A stretch of DNA of 64,000 nucleotides from contig OY987270.1 of NCBI GenBank assembly GCA_963920665.1, forward strand, positions 372,001 through 436,000, written 5' to 3'. Under the pieces are notes generated by a model. It searched no databases, was not told the DNA's origin, and saw nothing but the letters and a program-made list of their open reading frames with translations. Below, piece by piece: positions 23,513 to 34,630 of the stretch. Position 1 is the stretch's first letter. Every line of letters begins with the position of its first letter. The translations under genes and the position numbers were made by a program. This DNA comes from Straminergon stramineum. Taxonomy: Eukaryota; Streptophyta; Bryopsida; Hypnales; Calliergonaceae.

Positions 23513-26114
23513 AATGGCACCAAATCGTTCGAAATTGCCAATGAAGCGTGGACTAAAGTCACAACGTGGTCGTGGAATTTCATCAGATGCTAGGCCACGT
23601 CAAGTGGTCCAGAATCTTTCGTCCCCGGAGAAGCGCTCCAAGTATGGCAATGACAAGTGGCAAGTGACAAGCCGCCAATAAGAGAAGGGGAAGGGGAAGG
23701 CTGCTACGAGGAGTCCACCATTGAAGAAGCGCCGAGCACGCATGGCACAAGAGGAGGTGGAGGAGTCTGACTCGGAAGATGAAGTAGAGTATGAGGGTTC
23801 CAGCGATGACTCGGATGATCCCTCAAAATCCAAGTTTGTGCTTTCATTTTGTCCCTTTGTTTCCAATTTTAGCTTTTCTTAGAGAATGCTTTCATGTAGT
23901 AGCATGACACCGTGAGTCCATGTGAAGTCCGTTCATCTGATTGAGGTATTGTCAAGTGAGTCTCACGTCAACGTAATTTTGCTAATAGACACTGATTCCA
24001 GCATCGGCTTTGTCATGAGACGTTGATGTAGACATTGTTCTAGACATCGATGAAGATGTCATATGTCTTTATGCAGCAGAGATGTTCTTGGTTTGACTTT
24101 GTGGTCTTCATGGCACAGGCAAATGTCCGAGGAAGGGGATTCATCATCGTCCTCAGACGATGATCCCGACACACTGATGTTCGAAAGGAGCGAACTCCAC
24201 CTCCAAATCCACCCTCGAATCGTGTGAAACGGATCATGAAGAAGGAGGACACTGCAAAGGGGGATAAGCAAGTAGTGAAGGTGGATCGACGTGGCAATCC
24301 TTACGGAAAAGCCGCTGAATATCTTGCAAATGACGTGAAGTCATTTGCAAAGGATCTCCACCCGGCATATGGGTGGGGCGACTAGCCAATGAAGGACAAG
24401 ATGCGGTTCTTTGAACGCGTGGTAGCAGGTATTAATTGACATTGGAGTTGTTGTAATGGTTTGCGTTTTGGTGTTGGTGCAATAGACGTCCACGGGTTGT
24501 CTCGGACGTTTCAGTGTTGAGCAAGATGTCAATTTATCAGATGACTCACTACTTTGGACTCTAAGTTCACTTGATTTTGTTGCCCCACCAAACTGGACTG
24601 TTAAAGGTGGTCTTGAGATCAATCCAGGCTGGTATGCTCAGTTTGTGACAAAGACTTTGATCAATGTACGCCACAGCCTCATGAGGCTCATTGACCTTGA
24701 TTTGCCTATGCCCGTCGGCTTGGACCCCGACGTTTGGGAAACCCTCAAAGAGAAACGTAGATCAACAAAGGCTCAAGAGAAGTCAATGCAGATGCGTGCA
24801 GTTTCAAAGTCTAAGAACAACAAGGAAACCCAGATGAGGTCCATAGAGAAGCGTCTGATGGGGGAGTTGGTAACATGTGCTTCACTCTAAGTGTTGTTTC
24901 AATGTTTCTATGCTAAATTTGTTGTCCTTACCAACATTAGTTCATGTTGTTATGATGCATGTATAAGCATGGGTGTTGCCAAGTGGCCTCCTATTTATTT
25001 CCTCACCGATGTCTACATGTGCATCTTATGTTTTCTTTACTGTTTCTTTAGACTAACAATGACTTTACTTACTTGTGATGTATAATTAGCAGACTCTGAA
25101 ACTGGGACACATACCCCAGGATGATGAGCTTCAACGTGCCAGCGAAGAAGAGTTTGCCCGGCGTGAAAAAGAGCTCCGCAACGCAAACATCCGATATGCA
25201 TCCCCCCAAGACATCGAGGGAGTGCGTGCAGCAACATCAGAGATTGGAGATCGTCTTGCTGAGATGACTAACTTGATCCGTTTGCTTGTGCAATCCTTTG
25301 GCCCTGACAGTGTACAGCATCAGATTCTTGCATCAACGCCCGTAGGCCTGGCACTCTTGCAGGGCAACGTCTGCACCAATATACCCCAAGTCTTTGACAG
25401 TCACAACACTGCTACAGATGATGTTGATGGAGATAGAACCAATGCTATGCAGGCTGGTGAAGTTGGTGCAGACGTTGGCGTGGATGCAGATGAGGACGCG
25501 GAGCCTGAGGTTGACTACTTGATGGACCATCCCCTGGACAACGCAAGAGACATTGATCCCGAACAGATTGAGGTTGATGTTGCTGTGGATACCACTCCCG
25601 GCCTTGATGGAGTGGCCCTTAACCCCCCTGCAACGCTTGTTGATAACATGGTGAGCGCTCCTGTGGACGTCCCTGCGGATCCATATGCCATAGTGGCTCA
25701 ACCTACATCCGGCGAGGGAGAGGGTACTCCTATTGCCTTGGCAAGGCAATCCAACCCTCGAGAGGTATTTTTCATGTTGGACGGGACAAGAACATAGATG
25801 AGAGGTAGACATTGTTGTGTTGTTTTAGACATTGTATTGGACATTCTGTATCTCTCTCTTATTATAGTGTTTTATCATTTAGTGATAATAGTATGTACGG
25901 TGGTATTATGTGCAATCAGGTTGAAAATCTTCCATCTAAGGGATCTTCGTCTCGCCTCAATCGAGTGACAAGGACCTTGAAGCCAACACCAAAGCCAACA
26001 AAAGTGGTCACCACTGTGAAGGCAACGAAGGGAACCATGCAGCAAGTGCCCAAACCGAATCCCCCTACAGGAGGGGGGCAGCCCAGAAAAGGAGAAGCAT
26101 CACGGAAGAAATGA
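23513..26114 (+). pseudogene. CACTA second gene, plant En/Spm (TnpA-like) protein, inactivated
   Basis: Likely exons are about 23470-23835, 24123-24428, 24600-24869, 25090-25763 and 25919-26114. The product starts MAPNRSKLPMKRG, is rich in Lys/Arg then Asp/Ser/Glu, has a middle segment with GNPYGKAAEYL and DLHPAYGWGD, then LPMPVGLDPDVWETLKEKRR, and a helical segment with EIGDRLAEMTNLIRLLVQSF, an acidic tail and a basic end. This matches the general plan of the En/Spm second protein, which binds subterminal repeats and assists transposition. Lesions: TAA at 23679-23681, a 1-nt frame slip near 24177-24182, and TAG at 24383-24385 (GWGD-stop-PMKDKMRFF). The gene points away from TNP2, whereas the two usually read the same way. 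Confidence 0.7.
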
Positions 26115-27360
26115 CCATTGAGGTGTGTTTTGATTCTCTCAAAAGCATGGATATGTGGCTGGTAGGCCTTCAGTTGTCTATTTGTCCATTGTCACTAACG
26201 TCTAGTGTTTGTTTGCAGGACTCCTTTTGTCCATGGAGACCTCGCCTTCAACGCTCAGATGTTTGCTTAGACATAGAGGACGCTTCACGCAACATTGTGA
26301 GAACTTCTTGGTGGCACTATTTCATGATTATCTTAACAGGTTTAGTGTCTATCATATTTTTTGTGGGGCATGTTGTGCTATATTACCTTTTACAAAAGCT
26401 TTGTTCTCCTCATGGAGATTTGTTTTCCTTGCAACACTTTACCGGTATATGAATATGATATTTTTTATTTGCCTAAAGGTGGTGCATGTATTTTTTGTTT
26501 GCCTAAAGGACCATTCAATGGTGCATGTATTTCAAGTATTGTGATTGTGCTAAGCTCTCTTGCTATGCAATGTCATTGATTGATATAGTGTAAAACCAAC
26601 TTTGGTAAATACGTGCCATGCTAGAGCGTTGTTTAGGTCTCTTCAAATGTGGGCACAATGTCTAATGTTCAACGTCCTCACGATCATTGCAATGTTGCAC
26701 CGCATTGTTTTGATGTCTAAACGTGTGTCTACAAGCGCACATAGGAATGCACCATGTGGTTAGGTAGGACATAATCCTAGACCCCTTCAATTCAGTGTCA
26801 ATGTCTGTGAAGTCTATAACATGTCTTCATTCACGTCTCACAGTGCACATTGCTATCACATCTAAGCTTGCCCTAAACGTGGAAGCATCAAAAGCTATGC
26901 ATGCATGTCATTAACCCTAGCCCTATACATGTCCTGAACATAGTCTACACAGACTTGTGCTTGTCAATTGCCTAACTAGTTAGTGTCATTTCAGACATCC
27001 CATGCTCAAACCCAATCTTCAAGGACGTTGGTATGAAGCATGCACACGTTGTCTAAAATGATTTGTTACTTGTAAAAATGTTGTACATGTGAATGTTGAC
27101 ATCCAACGCACCACACGTCTAGTAGAAAATAGCATGAACATGTCCTTAACCATGTCAAATTCCCCACTGTGAAAGCCTCAGACGACACAAATGGCATTAG
27201 AATCGACGTTCTTACCAGCAGTGCATGTTCCGCATAAACATTGTCGTTAACATAGTTATGTCTAGGAAAACATCGTGTTAGACATTTTGATGTCTAAAAA
27301 GACATCTTTCATACGTATGTAGAAAGCTCCAGAAGAGGCTTCTCCATGCACCAAAATTGT
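26115..27360. other. CACTA right flank, non-coding
   Basis: There is no conserved frame. TGTCTA/TAGACA and ACGTGTCT motifs occur many times, as on the left flank between about 13.9 and 14.3 kb. The small frames at 26111-26579 lack any recognisable feature. Confidence 0.45.
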
Positions 27361-27452
27361 CCACGTCAGCATTCGAAGATGCCACGTCACCTAATGTTGA
27401 CTCCCCGGTCAATGTACACATCAGATGCCACATCAGATGCCACATCACCAAA
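27361..27452. repeat. CACTA right subterminal repeats
   Basis: CCACGTCAGCATTC, GCCACGTCACC and a direct CACATCAGATGC repeat are the inverted counterparts of the left-end TGACGTGGCA array. This supports treating 13.5 and 27.7 kb as ends of one element. Confidence 0.6.
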
Positions 27453-27724
27453 ATTGGATGGATGAGAAAATTGCCAACCTGGCTACCCGTGCTCATGTGG
27501 CTCCAAATTTGTAGCCACATGGCAGAGTTCTGGCACCCGTTGACCAGTGTTTTTTTGGATGTCCGGTGCTTAGCATGCCGCTGTCCATGCTAATTCTTGG
27601 ATGTCCGAACCCTGTTTTTGCAGACACGATGTGATTAGACACCTATGTCGACATGCCTGATGTCGGATCTGACGTCTGAGTGTCTAAATTTCGCAGTCAG
27701 GCGACTGCGTGTTTTCTTCTAGTG

Positions 27725-28581
27725 GATGTTCAAAGGCGAAACCAATTTATTGTCTAAAGCTTGCCATCACCCATTCTAGCATAGTGAATTTTGTGGTGAT
27801 TCCAAAGCAAAAGAAGATTTGAATTGAAGGTGGATATAAAGCAACAATGCCCAATATGTTTCCTACTTACATGAATGTTCAAATTCTAAAACTAGTACCA
27901 AATCATATATCCTAGGAGCAATTGTAGTTACTTTTCTCACAGTTGACTAATTGTATGTATATGATAGTGCTTCTTTGCATTGGTTTCTAATGTCTTTTAG
28001 TCTTTACTCATAATTGACTCCACCGTAGAACTATTGGCATTTCTATTTTTTCCTACCTTCTCAAACATACTTTTAGTTAACAATGTCATTAAGAATGAAA
28101 ATATTTCTTTCCCCAACAAAATCTCAATTCAATTCTTCAAGATAATGATTTTTAAATCAATATCTATAGTGATTTTTTTTTTTAAATTTAAGAGGATTCA
28201 AAGCCTAATAACAAAGTAATAATAAATGTTTATATTTTCACTTTAAACTCTGATATTTTTCAATCTTTGGGGTCAAGGTTTTTGAAATATCTTCTACATA
28301 TTTTCATACTAATTTAGCACAACATCATATATTTGGATGTATAAAAAAATTATTCTATTTTTTTGCCTTTTGTAATAGAAAAGGTACTTTTGAAGTGGTT
28401 TTTAGTAAACTATAGATATAGAATTTAGAGGTTAAGACATTCTATACATAATTCATAATTAATTTGCATATTTTTTGGCATTATGATTTGAAATACTAAT
28501 ACTTATGAGACAAATGTTTTCAAAAATACCAATTTTTTTCATTGTCCAAAAAAAAAAAATGATGAAAAATTGAAATGATAA
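27725..28581. other. AT-rich intergenic stretch, no gene seen
   Basis: It lies between the CACTA end and the MITE. The only frame of note (28034-28219, plus) is Phe/Ile/Lys-rich, as expected from AT-rich DNA. Confidence 0.5.
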
Positions 28582-28786
28582 CACTAGTAGAAAATAGCGT
28601 TGTCTTCAACAAAATCTAGGTGACACAATTTTTTGTTTTCTGCCCCAAAACACAAAATTTGGGTTATCTGTAATGCAGTTTTTAGAAAACTGCATTACAA
28701 ATAACCCAAATTTTGTGTTTTGGGGCAGAAAACAAAAAATTGTGTCACCTAGATTTTGTTGAAGACAACGCTATTTTCTACTAGTG
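28582..28786. mobile_element. CACTA-type MITE, near-perfect 205 bp palindrome
   Basis: It begins CACTAGTAGAAAATAGC and ends with the exact complement, flanked by TAA on both sides (28579-28581 and 28787-28789), the 3-bp target duplication expected of CACTA elements. The two arms, each close to 100 bp, differ at about one position outside the centre, so insertion or arm homogenisation is very recent. It lies about 195 bp beyond the stop codon of the giant gene on the minus strand and could fall in that gene's 3' transcribed region. Confidence 0.92.
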
Positions 28787-28981
28787 TAATTAACAATTTT
28801 TGTTGTTTTTTTGCCAAATTTTCACTAACATACTCTTAACCAACAAATATATTTGTTTTTAATTTCTACATGTAGGTTATTTGAATATCTTTAAACCAAG
28901 ACATATTCTACATTATTTTTTTAAGTAGCTTTAATTTTCAATTTCAAATAGAGAACTAACAAATAAAAATTCATACAATTT

Positions 28982-30144
28982 TTATGTTTTTATATATAAA
29001 ATGCTCAAAACAATAGTTAAAAAAATCCTTTGAATATATGACCAAAACATCCTTTCACTCAATTGACATCCGCTCTTATGAAAATCAAACATTGATTGTA
29101 CTAATTTTTCCTTAGAACTAATAGATAAATGTGTAGTTTTTGACTTTGAAGAATTATGGGGAGGTTTGTATTTTTCATGAATGCCATACCATCCAATTGG
29201 AGTAAAATTTTTGTCTGCTTTTACTTTTATTATTGCAATTCTAGAATAAGAGCCCACAAGATCAAATGAAACCCCTGAAACCATAGGAATGATATTTTGT
29301 AGTAGATTTGTATTAGCTATGCCTACTTTATCAATTTGAACAGCCTTATAAGCAAATCCTTTACCAATTGGGAAGAGATTTGTCCAAGTGCATGTAATAG
29401 TAAGTGATTGAAAATCATTGGTAGTCAATCCAATGACTAAAATATCAAAAACAACCATAAGTTGCATAAATTTTTTATCTTCATTTAGTGATGCCATTCC
29501 AGATGTTGATAAAGGACTAAATTTATTAAAAGATGCAAATGTGATACCAAATTCTTGTCCACCACCTTTAGTTACTGCAATGGTGATGTATAAATTTTGC
29601 ATTTTGCCTATTAAGTAGATGGGACCTCCAAATGGATTATGTGAATGTTCTGGTAATTTAAAACTTAATGCATATATAGTGAATGTTGTAAGTTCAAAAC
29701 TGGCTGGTGAAATAAACCCAACATCTTGGTATATCATTTCTGCTAGCATAATTGGAATTATAGAAGCACGATCCATCATGGCTTGTGCTTGAGTACTTGA
29801 TTTGAAACACTTCAACTTCACAGTTTTTACAAATGCATCACCTGCACTTAGAAATACATCACAAGGATTTCTATACAGAGTTGGTACTTTTATACCGTAG
29901 ACTGCAGTTTTTTCAAGTTTTTTCAAAAAAATATGTAGTGATGCTCTAAATTCATCTAAATTTAAGTTTCCTGGTCGTTCAACTATTTTTGAATAGATAC
30001 TTGCAACCAAGAAAGCAATGTATGGGCCTGATCCTGATTGAATAATGTTTCCGTAACTAGCTACAAGATATTGGGGATCATTAGTCTCAATGAATTTCAT
30101 CATATCTTTGATGACTTTTTTATTACCTCCTCCTCCACAACCAC
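28982..30144 (-). CDS. Giant gene exon 18: C-terminal region and stop
   Basis: It starts GGCGGGGNKKVIKD after a TTATGTAG acceptor in phase 1 and runs 387 codons to TAA (28982-28984). The first half is helical (VASIYSKIVERPGNLNLDEF, IPIMLAEMIYQDVGF), the second beta-rich (GPIYLIGKMQNLYITIAV, TITCTWTNLFPIGKG), and the end YIQRIFLTIVLSILYIKT is a short hydrophobic tail that could anchor the protein. In polycystin-1 a GAIN/GPS, PLAT and channel follow REJ. Here I see no clear GPS cysteines or multi-span membrane part, so the protein seems to stop short of a channel. Confidence 0.78.
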
Positions 30145-30540
30145 CTACATAAAATGATTTTTGGTTATTCATTAGTGTGTACTAAATCATAATATGCTTT
30201 AAAATATAGATGTTATATTTTATATAATTTAATATTTGTTCCATAGAGATAAATTTTTGATTCATAAATCAAATACAATTTTATTTATGTACATACATAT
30301 ATTAAATTTAAATAAATATGATGAATTTCATTATATTTATTATAAAAATAATAATATATTAGATCATAAATATTTTGATATAAATTATTTCATCAATAGT
30401 TTAAATTTGAGTTCAACTTTGACCCATTTATTGTTATTTAACCATTTTAAAAAATTTATGAATTTATAGTATATAATTTAATAATGCTACTAAAATCATA
30501 TCTTATCATGTGAAAATGAGTTTTATAAAAAAATTTAAAC

Positions 30541-31014
30541 CACCTGCTGGATTTGGAAATGTGGTAAATGCATATGAATCAATGCTTATAAGAGCACGAT
30601 AATACATTCCTTTTTTTGCAAAGTCATAATAATTTGTAATTAGTGATGGTAGTGCTAGCAACTTCCTCTTTTGATTGTTTTTGTTCACCATAATTGGTGG
30701 AAATTCAAATATTGCACCATATGGTGCATCATTTGGCATAAACCTAATTGGTCCTGGATTAATAATATAAACTCGAAAGACAATCATTCCAGGTAAAACA
30801 TAAATATCATTTACATAATTTGTTGTAGAAGATGGTTGAATGATGAATTCTTTTACAACCATTCCTCTTGAATCCATAACTACATAGCGGAATTCATATT
30901 TTAAAGATCCTAATAAATTTACCCCTGGAGTCCACCCATAGGCTAGCAATGAATATAAAGTAGTTTCAGCAATATTTGTGTTTGGTGGATCAACTTTCAT
31001 ATCAACCGTTCCAC
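30541..31014 (-). CDS. Giant gene exon 17
   Basis: It follows a TATTCAG acceptor in phase 1. It encodes GGTVDMKVDPPNT, LAYGWTPGVNLLGSLKYEFRY, YVLPGMIVFRVYI and FAKKGMYYRALISIDSYAF: beta-rich, REJ/Ig-like edges but no named domain. Two donors are possible, 3 nt apart (after 30544 or 30541), both preserving the frame and differing by one glycine. Confidence 0.72.
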
Positions 31015-33096
31015 CTGAATATAAGAAATTTGAAATTGATAATTTTTATAAGAAAATTATTCAATTTAATAAAATTTCAAATTCACCATTTACAGATTAA
31101 TTTTGATTTTAGATAAAAACAAATAAATAATTTTTATTAAGGCTCTTCACTATAAGAATATTTAAAATTTTTAATATAAATAAAATACTACTATTTACAA
31201 AATTGATCTGATGGAATTCATTGCATTTCATTGCAATTGTGTGTATTAATTTTTGTTCATACAGACAATTCAAGGATATGTGGAAAGCATTTATTGTACA
31301 TTTCAAGTACACAAATAAATAATCCTAGGATATTATATTTAATCTGAGTACATATATAATATATTTTGTTGTTGTTAATATGATGTAAGTTGTAATTTTA
31401 CAAGTTGGTCTACAATCCTTGAAAAATTGGTGGAATATATCAAACTTAATTAATCTCTAAATCTAATCAATTACTTATATATATATATATAAATTATTTG
31501 AAATTATTTAAGAAATTGTTCTTGACATTGCATCCAAATACAAAATTCAAAATCACATGTGTATATTTCTAAAATCTAACATTCCTATCATTTGCAAAGG
31601 AATAAAATATTTTAGAACTATATAGCTAATTAATAGCATTAATATTTCTACAAGAAAAAAATTAAATTAAATATGAATTTTTTTGAATCATATATGCATC
31701 AATCAATTGATCATAAACATAGGCCTAAAATGATTTTCATGGAAAATAATTTGGATAGAAAAATTAGTTTCATATTCTTCCATCCCCATTCCTTTCATTA
31801 AATTATGAAAAAAATTATGCTTCTAACTTATAAACTTATGAAAGACTCTAAGTTTAAAGAAAAATATGCTTTAAACTTATATTGAAGACAAAGAGCATAA
31901 AAAGAACTCAAGGAGCTCAAGGAGGTAAGCAAACATTACAACATTATAAAGATATGAGCCTAAGTATCTATTGACTATTCAATAACAATCACTATTGTTT
32001 TGAATGAAAATTTAAATGATTGTAGAAAATTATATCTAGTGGTCAAGGTTGGCAAAAAATATTTCTAAAAACAAATGCCAAGATTTGTGGGAAATTATTT
32101 TTTCATAAAAAATTGTATGAGGAAAAACAAATCTTTCTATATTTAGGCATTTTGCATACTTTAATTAATTATTTGCAAGGAATGCTGACCCTAAACATTG
32201 GATATGACACACGTAATTGGGCAATTATATACAATCCAATAAAAATCCTATCATGTAGTTAAGGTGCATAGAACTACTTGATTTGCGGTTGTTCTTCACT
32301 AAAATACATAACCAACCTTTTTTGTTACAACTAACTCTTGACCTTAACCAAAAAATTCAAGAAGGTTTTCCCCTCATTATTATTATTTATAATATAATTT
32401 AAAATTCATTTAATTAATATAATAGTATACATACTTAACAAATCTAGATAAATGGAGTCATTGTGAAGTTTGAAATGAAATGAAACTTGAATGTAAGACA
32501 ATCTAAAGACATATTTTAAGAAAATTTAAATTCTTTTCTTTGGAGATTTTCTATTTTCTTCAAAATTCATGAACTTCACTAGAATGTACATTAAAAAAAA
32601 AAAAGTAAAAATTATGATTTCTTAAACCTTTAAAAACTAATCTAAAATACTATACCCACTAGTTAGGGTTGATCCAAATTTTGGACATCAAAAAAATTTA
32701 AGAATGCAAACAAAAATCGAAATAATTTGATGAACAATAAATATACAAACTTTGTGATTCTAAAGACCTAGATTATAAAAATAGAAAATTATTACAATTG
32801 CTATCAATAAAATCTCTAAATTTATCTTGCATAATGAACCGTTTTAGTATAAATTTCTCAATTTCAAGCACTCGGATATTTAATTTTTTTTAATGGACAA
32901 GTAGCTCAAGTAGCCTTGCTCTCCCCAAAGTTGTCTTCCTACCCAAGTTCAATGTGCATTTACCACAAGCATTTTACAAATTTATATAGCACCACTCTAA
33001 CCAAAAAATTGTATGTTGTGTAATGAGGAAATTCTCGATTCTATCAATGAACCACATTATTTATATCAATTCAAATAAACTATTTGAATATTAAAC
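31015..33096. other. Intron 16 of the giant gene
   Basis: 2.08 kb, very AT-rich. The part at about 32170-33060 is collinear with intron 12. No coding content. Confidence 0.65.
32170..33060. repeat. Dispersed intronic repeat, copy A (partner about 38560-39250)
   Basis: Both introns share, in order, GGTGCATAG..TACTTGATTTG, AAAATTCAAGAA, a TTAATTAAT stretch, a GTCAAGTA / CTCCCC-type block and AGGTTCAATGTACA.TT-like sequence. The copies are diverged and of unknown class. Confidence 0.5.
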
Positions 33097-34421
33097 CTGA
33101 AGGGTCTTGTAAAGTTGAAAAGACTATTGAACCACTTCCACTTGCTATTGGACTTGTTGCAATACAAGTAAAGTTGTATGTAGCTCCTCCAATCAAAGTT
33201 AAGGGATTAATTCGTAGAGCATGTTCATCAAGCTTTACCAACTGTATTACAAAAAATATTTTAAAATATTTTAGAAAAAAAACAATACAATCATTTCAAA
33301 TTATGGTTGAAATATCATAAATAAGACAAATATCATGTTTGTATAAAAAATTATATTCACAAATACCTGCATTTCATTGATTGATCGAGGATCACCATCT
33401 GATGTCACAAGCCAATCATATACACCTAATCCAAGGCTACACATGATTTTGAGCATACGAGATGGCGATACACCGTACGTTCGTACCTCTGCCTCATTAT
33501 TAATAGTGGCTATAATAGTCATCAAGTTATATATAGGAGTAATTATTGCAGAAGCTCTTGCTGCACTTCGTGATGGGTCTATATAAGGAGCTCGTGCTAC
33601 CTAAAATAATAAATATTTTAGACTCTTAAAATCACATCATACATTTTTAGCTTAATACTCAATTTGGAATAAATATGGTATCTATTTATATGTTTTTTAT
33701 ATTGAATTATTTGATTCTATTATTATTTATTTAAATTTATTTATAAAAAGTATATATATTTATCAATAAAAATATGGCTACATACTGTAACAGTAAATGT
33801 ATAATTTATTCCTATTGTCAACCATGAGGATTTTATTAAAAGAATTCGCTTAATTGATCCTGGAACATTAGGATATAACATTGAATCAAAGTGATCATTT
33901 AAAATAATATTGTCACAATTCCAAGATATTTCAAATGGATAAGGTTGATCAAACCCCAATTCTATTGAATCATCAGGATCATAGATTGCTGCTTCAACAT
34001 ATAAATCTTCATCTATATTTACAAATCTATTACCACCTACAATCACAAGAGCTATTGGAGATGAAATTGATTGAATAGAAATTGATGATGTAGCAGAAAG
34101 TTGAGGTGATCCTTGTGGCCAAACTTTCACTTGAAAGGTGTAAGGTGAATTAGATCTAAGCATATTTCCAGGCAAACTCAAACTTCGGGCATTCCATCCA
34201 ATCATGTCTTCATTGAGTATTGATGAACCTATAGGTGACCATTCATACATTAAAGGAGCTTGAATTGAAGGTTTTAATTTTTTATTTATTGCCTTTTCAC
34301 TTTGTCCACATGTTCCATTTGGTTGGTAAGAGTTTATGTTAGCTAAATAGGCATTTGCTTCTAATTCAATAGTATCCCATCTCATTACATTTAATAATGT
34401 TACATGATCTCGAATTGAAAC
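33097..34421 (-). CDS. Giant gene exons 14-16: REJ-type region
   Basis: Exon 14 (34421-33786) runs VSIRDHVTLLNVMRWDTIELEA, LMYEWSPIG, SLSLPGNMLRSNSPYTFQV, SSPIALVIVGGNRFV, AAIYDPDDS and ISWNCDN. This is the REJ pattern: Y.W, L.LPG.ML....YTF.V, I.GG, DPD, W.C. Exons 15 (33600-33367) and 16 (33241-33097) add VYDWLVTSDGDP and INPLTLIGGATYNFTCIATS, further REJ/FnIII-like strands. All junction phases match. REJ modules are known from polycystin-1 and sea urchin sperm receptors for egg jelly. No lesions in these exons. Confidence 0.78.
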
Positions 34422-34630
34422 CTGTATTTGAAAGATTCATAGGTCTATAAACTAATTTTCAACTAAAAATTATAAATCAGTGTATATAAATAATAATATT
34501 AATAGAAATTTATTTTCAATATTTTATAAATGTTTTAAATGAGGTTTGAAAATTTTGATTGTATGATGATTGATAATGCATTTTTGAAAAAAAAAATTCA
34601 AAAATTGTAGTACTTGACTTAATTTTATAC

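Larger units (their letters stand above)
13499..27724. mobile_element. CACTA (En/Spm) DNA transposon, degenerate, about 14.2 kb
   Basis: The interior carries a TNP2-type transposase (minus strand) and a second plant En/Spm gene (plus strand). The right end reads inward as CACTAGAAGAAAAC (27724 downwards) and the left as CACTTGAAAAAAAA (from 13499), matching at 11 of 14 positions. Subterminal TGACGTGGCA-type repeats occur inside both ends in opposite orientation. TGTCTA/TAGACA motifs are dense in both flanks. The interior is confidently CACTA. The exact ends are less certain because the flanking trinucleotides (ACC left, GAT right) do not match, so an end may have been lost or a smaller element nested there. 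Confidence 0.8.
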
